The translations under genes and the position numbers were made by a program. From positions 1 to 10,214 of the forward strand of contig CALADM010000034.1 in NCBI GenBank assembly GCA_937890595.1: 10,214 bases of DNA. Direction: 5' to 3'. Below, in pieces: positions 7,183-10,214 of this stretch. Each line of letters begins with the position of its first letter. Position 1 is the stretch's first letter. The notes below the pieces were generated by a model. It made no database searches and was not told the origin of the DNA. It was given only the letters and a program-made list of their open reading frames with translations. Origin of the DNA: CAJMNU01 sp905214855 (GTDB lineage Bacteria > Bacillota > Clostridia > Lachnospirales > Lachnospiraceae).

Positions 7183-7207
7183 TAGGAGAGGCTTCTCGCC
7201 CCTCCTA
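7183..7207 (-). promoter_or_regulatory. Intercistronic hairpin between lipoprotein and permease genes
   Basis: On the minus strand TAGGAGGGGC pairs with GCCTCTCCTA over 10 bp (one G-U) around the loop GAGAA. It lies 23 bases after the lipoprotein stop and ends 29 bases before the permease start. It is followed by AAAAATATG rather than a T run, so it is not a simple terminator. Such hairpins often protect the upstream message, or pause and partly terminate transcription, which would give more binding protein than permease; that role is inferred. The wobble is an A-C mismatch on the + strand, so it belongs to the operon RNA. Confidence 0.65.
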
Positions 7208-7230
7208 TCTCCATCCTGAAATCTTTCTTT

Positions 7231-8109
7231 TTATTTCTTGAATGTTGTGATATCCTCTCCAAACCATTTTGTGGAAATCTCTGCCAAAGTTCCATCCTCT
7301 GCCATCTCACCGAGAATTCCTTCTACTTTCTCACAAAGTTCTGTATTTCCTTTTTTAAATCCGATCGCATATTCTTCTGCTGAAAGACTTTCTTCCAAGA
7401 TCACCATATCCGCATTTCTCTGCTGGATCTGATAGCTTGCTACAATGATATCCATAGCGATCGCATCTACGCTTCCCATTTCCAGATCCATAAATGCTGT
7501 GTTATAATCCGGAGTAGTCTGTAAAGCAGCAAATCCGGCTGTCACATCTGGCATCTCACTCAATGCTGCTTCTGCGGAAGAATCTGCCTGCACTTCCACG
7601 ATCTTTCCTGCCAGATCTTCCATAGACTTGATATCAGAATCTTTATTTACAACAATAACCTGAGTATTGTTCATATATGGCTTTGACCAAGTATACTCAT
7701 CTTCTCTTCCCGTCATAGTAAATCCATTCCAAATACAGTCGATATTGCCGCTTTCCAGTTCCATATCCTTTGCCTCCCAGGAAATCGGCTGTGGAACAAA
7801 CTCCAACTCCAGACGACTGGCTACCTCTTTTGCCAAATCCAGATCAAAACCTGTATATTCTCCATCATCTCCAAGGAATCCCATTGGTGGAAAATCCTGA
7901 TCAAAACCTACAATAAATGTTCCATCTGTCTCTTCTGCTGTCTTTGTTCCATCTGTCTGCGTCTCTTCACTTGACTGACTTGTAGTTTCTTCTTTTGATA
8001 CCTCTGTCTTTGCTGAAGTTTCCACGTTCTTTTCAGACTGTGTCTGACATCCTCCTAAAGCTGCCACCATTGCTGTTACCATAATCATACTCAATACTTT
8101 TTTTCTCAT
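7231..8109 (-). CDS. Polar amino acid ABC transporter, substrate-binding lipoprotein
   Basis: This 292-residue extracellular solute-binding protein belongs to the SBP_bac_3 family, anchored to the outer face of the membrane by lipid. Residues 1-20 form a signal peptide with lipobox LGGC, so Cys21 is the lipidated residue. A Ser/Thr/Glu-rich linker (about 22-62) tethers the binding domain. That domain starts near FIVGFDQDFPPMGFL and carries YTGFDLDLAKEVASRL, WNGFTMTGRED with the Arg expected to bind the substrate carboxylate, and WSKPY. The start at 8109 is chosen because AGAGGAG lies 8 bases ahead and the promoter puts the transcript start near 8138. An upstream in-frame ATG at 8136 would be almost leaderless and would spoil the signal peptide. 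It is first in the operon. The specificity (cystine, glutamine, arginine or other) is not resolvable here. Confidence 0.93.
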   Translation of the reverse strand: MRKKVLSMIMVTAMVAALGGCQTQSEKNVETSAKTEVSKEETTSQSSEETQTDGTKTAEETDGTFIVGFDQDFPPMGFLGDDGEYTGFDLDLAKEVASRLELEFVPQPISWEAKDMELESGNIDCIWNGFTMTGREDEYTWSKPYMNNTQVIVVNKDSDIKSMEDLAGKIVEVQADSSAEAALSEMPDVTAGFAALQTTPDYNTAFMDLEMGSVDAIAMDIIVASYQIQQRNADMVILEESLSAEEYAIGFKKGNTELCEKVEGILGEMAEDGTLAEISTKWFGEDITTFKK

Positions 8110-8144
8110 AATTTGTTCTCCTCTTATCTCTTTCATGTGCTACC

Positions 8145-8173
8145 ATATTAGCATACTAAAGTATTTTTGTAAA
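8145..8173 (-). promoter_or_regulatory. Sigma-A promoter of the amino acid ABC operon, with spacer dyad
   Basis: On the minus strand TTTACA (8173-8168), a 17-base spacer and TAATAT (8150-8145), the last preceded by TGC (extended -10). The spacer contains ATACT-TT-AGTAT (8164-8153), a small perfect dyad that could be an operator half-site pair or chance in A/T-rich DNA. Transcription would start about 29 bases before the lipoprotein start codon. Confidence 0.8.
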
Positions 8174-8247
8174 GGAAAATATTGTCTTATTAATATTTTC
8201 TTATGCTCTCACCTTATATTCTGTAAAGATTATTAAGAATTTTGTTA

Positions 8248-8276
8248 TTGATTCTAACCTCAATATGAGGTAAAGT
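8248..8276 (+). promoter_or_regulatory. Promoter of the cell-wall-repeat protein gene, with central dyad
   Basis: TTGATT (8248-8253), a 17-base spacer and TAAAGT (8271-8276). Between the hexamers lies ACCTCA-ATA-TGAGGT (8257-8271), a perfect 6-bp-arm dyad covering most of the spacer and the first base of the -10. A protein bound there would overlap RNA polymerase, so repression (or spacer-binding activation) is plausible. Transcription would start near 8283, leaving a leader of about 35 bases with the GGAGG. Confidence 0.65.
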
Positions 8277-8317
8277 GTAGACATTGAAAGACGCAAACAC
8301 ATTTTGGAGGTAAAACA

Positions 8318-9136
8318 ATGAGAAATCTTAAAAAATATTCCGTACTTATCGCAACAGTAACAGCACTTACCATTTTATCTGCAGGTTCTGCATTTGCAGG
8401 TCAGTGGGATAAATCTGATAATACTTGGAAATATAAAAAAGACAATGGCAGCTATGCAGTAGGTTGGACTTCCATTCCTTCTGCCAACGGAACAGTAAAT
8501 GATTACTATTTCAATTCTAAAGGCGTTATGGTTGTTGGCTGGATCGAGAGCAACGGCAACACCTACTATCTGAACAATTCCGGTATTATGCAGAAAAACC
8601 GCTGGATCGATGAGCCAGAAGGTTCTCGCTATGTTGGTCCTGATGGTGCTGTATTAAAGAATACTACTACTCCAGATAATGTAAAAGTAGATGAAAACGG
8701 ATATGCTCCGACAACAACCAACCAGACTCCTCAAGGACCTGGTAAAGGACTTACAGAGGTCTCCCTGGATGAGGCACAGGCATCCCGTATCGTTATTTCT
8801 GGTGTAACTTCTGATAATAAAGGCTACTACTATAAATCCAAAGACGGTTCTAAAGTGACCAACCAGTGGAAAAAGATCAATGGCAAATGGTATTACTTTG
8901 GTGCTGACGGTTATGCATTGACCGGATTCCAGAACATTGGCGGCAAACAGTATTATTTCAGAAGCAACGGAACTATGGCTTCCTCTCCATTTACTGTAAA
9001 CAATGTACGTTATTCTGTAGATGCCAGTGGCGCTATCACAGGCAGCAAGGAAATCAAGGTTGTAGTACCTGAGACCAGAACGATCAACCCAGATGAGCCT
9101 GAAACATTGGCAGATAATCTGCTTGCTGATGAATAA
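8318..9136 (+). CDS. Secreted protein with cell-wall-binding (choline-binding-like) repeats
   Basis: This 272-residue protein has a clear Sec signal peptide (basic MRNLKKY, hydrophobic core, cleavage expected after AFA at residue 27). The mature part is built of aromatic/glycine repeats of the CW_binding_1 type. One cluster is at about 30-115 (GWTSIPSANGTVNDYYF, GWIESNGNTYYLNNSGIM, RWIDEPEGSRYVGPDG). Another is at about 168-242 (QWKKINGKWYYFGADGYALTGF, GGKQYYFRSNGTM). A Thr/Pro-rich linker (about 116-145) and a non-repeat stretch (146-166) lie between them. The tail (about 250-272) is acidic. There is no enzymatic domain, LPXTG motif or late membrane anchor, so it is probably held at the envelope by the repeats binding wall polymer. 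The ligand (choline, glucan or other) is unknown. GGAGG 8 bases upstream fixes the start. It is monocistronic, with its own promoter and terminator. Confidence 0.87.
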   Translation: MRNLKKYSVLIATVTALTILSAGSAFAGQWDKSDNTWKYKKDNGSYAVGWTSIPSANGTVNDYYFNSKGVMVVGWIESNGNTYYLNNSGIMQKNRWIDEPEGSRYVGPDGAVLKNTTTPDNVKVDENGYAPTTTNQTPQGPGKGLTEVSLDEAQASRIVISGVTSDNKGYYYKSKDGSKVTNQWKKINGKWYYFGADGYALTGFQNIGGKQYYFRSNGTMASSPFTVNNVRYSVDASGAITGSKEIKVVVPETRTINPDEPETLADNLLADE

Positions 9137-9156
9137 TATATTCAGACTCTTCTTAT

Positions 9157-9195
9157 AAAAATGGCGGGATACAGATATCGTATCCCGCCATTTTT
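9157..9195. terminator. Bidirectional Rho-independent terminator
   Basis: A 16-bp perfect stem (9157-9172 with 9180-9195; core GGCGGGATAC) surrounds a 7-base loop. It has a T run on the + side and, because the stem is flanked by A residues, a T run on the minus side. It lies between the ends of the convergent cell-wall-repeat gene and isomerase gene and can serve both. Confidence 0.93.
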
Positions 9196-9234
9196 ATTAT
9201 TTTCACTGTATTTCAAAATCCCTCACACAAAGAT

Positions 9235-10083
9235 TTACGCTTCCTCATACCATTTCTTCAAAAGCTCTACATCTTTATGATAATGCTGTAAGTTAGAATT
9301 CTCCAACAACATTGTGATCATCGGTTTTCTCTCTTTTAAGAGCTTCATCAATGGTCTGTAGTGGAACTGTCCCTCTCCTACAAAGCGGAATTCCTGAGAC
9401 ACGCCATTCATGACATAATCCTTAATATGAAGCATCGTGATCCTGTCTCCATAATACTGGAATGCACGATTCAAAACATCTGCCTGTTCTTCCTCCGTAT
9501 TGCTCTCAGGTCCCATCAGATTCACTGCATCCAAGATCACTTCTACATTCGGAGAATCTATATCTTCCAAGAAGCGTTTCATGCGCTCAGGACTGTACAG
9601 TGTATGGTCATACACTCCCTCTACACCCACGATCACACCTAATTTCTCTGCTGCTCTTACAATCTCTCTCATACTCTTTAACAAAAGCTGATATGCATCT
9701 TCTGTATAGGTCTGAGGATTTACCTTCATAGCTGGATGCAGACGACCAGTCTCTGTTCCTACCATATCTGCTCCCATAATACGGGCATATTTCAGATGTT
9801 CTATAAAACGTGCTACTTCTGCCTGTCTCTTGGATTCCACAGGATGTGTTGGATTGATATAGCATCCCAGCACAGATACGTGGATCTCATTCTTTTCCAA
9901 TTCAGATGCGATATATCGTGCCATACCAGCACTATAACTGCCTGTTGACAAGTTATAGTTCGTGATAGACTTTGACATAGCAAGCTGGATATTATGGATC
10001 TTATTCTCCTTAACAATGGAAAATACTTTTTCCATCTCCATAGGCTCACAGACATCATGGCATCTCATACCAAACGTAAGCAT
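9235..10083 (-). CDS. Sugar phosphate isomerase/epimerase family TIM-barrel protein
   Basis: This 282-residue protein belongs to the xylose-isomerase-like TIM-barrel superfamily (AP_endonuc_2 / sugar phosphate isomerase/epimerase). Members use a divalent metal to isomerise or epimerise sugars and related polyols. The expected metal ligands are visible at barrel strand ends: Glu155 in GVEGVYDH, Asp185 in ILDAVN, His219 in MLHIKD and Glu261 in LLENSN. His160 may assist. There is no signal peptide, so it is cytosolic. The substrate is unknown, and no sugar kinase, dehydrogenase or transporter is beside it to suggest a pathway. GGGAG with 8-base spacing supports the ATG at 10083. No convincing promoter is seen in the 130 bases upstream. 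An IS605-like end begins 40 bases upstream, so it may be transcribed from further upstream or from within that element. Confidence 0.88.
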   Translation of the reverse strand: MLTFGMRCHDVCEPMEMEKVFSIVKENKIHNIQLAMSKSITNYNLSTGSYSAGMARYIASELEKNEIHVSVLGCYINPTHPVESKRQAEVARFIEHLKYARIMGADMVGTETGRLHPAMKVNPQTYTEDAYQLLLKSMREIVRAAEKLGVIVGVEGVYDHTLYSPERMKRFLEDIDSPNVEVILDAVNLMGPESNTEEEQADVLNRAFQYYGDRITMLHIKDYVMNGVSQEFRFVGEGQFHYRPLMKLLKERKPMITMLLENSNLQHYHKDVELLKKWYEEA

Positions 10084-10122
10084 ATGTTATACTCCCTTCT
10101 CTTTGGGTTCTTTAATATCTCT

Positions 10123-10214
10123 TTGACACTCCCCACAGCTAAAGCAGGGGGATTCTTGTTTCAACCACTACTGCATTGGATGATACCATACGGTATTTCA
10201 ATGTCTTACACAGT
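10123..10214 (-). mobile_element. Partial IS200/IS605-type element, probable right end (continues beyond the window)
   Basis: Read on the minus strand, an imperfect hairpin (CCCCCTGC, TTTAG, CTGTGGGG; 10153-10131) is followed by GAGTGTCAA, ending at 10123. I recognise this GAATCCCC...GGGGAGTGTCAA pattern from right ends of IS200/IS605 elements carrying tnpB, where the TCAA marks the cleavage site. A second small hairpin (ATACC-GTAT-GGTAT) lies inside at 10196-10183. Minus-strand frames are short: one is open from the edge to a stop at 10139-10141, another stops within 9 bases of the edge, so the end of tnpB itself is not established. If tnpB is intact to the right, its guide RNA (omega RNA) would run through this region into the flank. 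The identification rests on motif memory, not a search. Confidence 0.55.

Noticed and set aside
10139..10213. C-terminal piece of a tnpB gene (frame ending VVVETRIPLL)
   Set aside because: The frame is open to the window edge, but 24 codons are too few to assign, and an alternative frame with an earlier stop is equally possible; kept only as a note in the mobile element entry.
1..10214. CRISPR array, toxin-antitoxin pair, phage defence cassette or biosynthetic cluster
   Set aside because: No regularly spaced repeats, paired small genes or functionally linked accessory genes were found; only the ABC transporter forms a multi-gene unit.

Overview
The window looks like an ordinary chromosomal segment of a low-to-moderate GC Firmicute, most likely a gut Clostridia of the Lachnospiraceae type. 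This is inferred from A/T-rich intergenic DNA, strong AGGAGG-like ribosome binding sites, sigma-A type promoters with 17-base spacers, U-tailed hairpin terminators, a lipoprotein amino-acid ABC transporter and a secreted protein with cell-wall-binding repeats. No species-specific marker was recognised.

Layout, left to right. An elongator tRNA-Met with its own terminator is followed by a PAP2-family membrane phosphatase gene (+). This converges on a family 2 glycosyltransferase gene (-) across a perfect 30-base palindrome. A monocistronic carbamate kinase gene (+), with a near-consensus promoter, converges on an S9-family serine peptidase gene (-). Next is a three-gene minus-strand operon for a polar amino acid ABC transporter, transcribed in the order lipoprotein, permease, ATPase. 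It has its own promoter, a hairpin between the first two genes, and a terminator. Divergent from it is a gene (+) for a small secreted cell-wall-repeat protein. That gene converges, through a bidirectional terminator, on a minus-strand TIM-barrel sugar phosphate isomerase/epimerase gene. At the right edge, about 40 bases upstream of the isomerase start, lies what looks like the right end of an IS200/IS605-type (TnpB-associated) element running out of the window.

The only clearly cooperating genes are the transporter operon: the lipoprotein captures an amino acid, the permease (probably a homodimer) moves it, and the ATPase powers import. The other genes are independent units in alternating orientation, each with its own signals. 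Arginine or purine catabolism genes that would explain the carbamate kinase are absent.

I found no convincing new multi-gene system. The points most worth a second look are the IS605-like end and its possible guide-RNA adjacency, the variant signature motifs of the carbamate kinase, a five-codon minigene with a very strong ribosome binding site ahead of the peptidase, and dyads inside two facing promoters.
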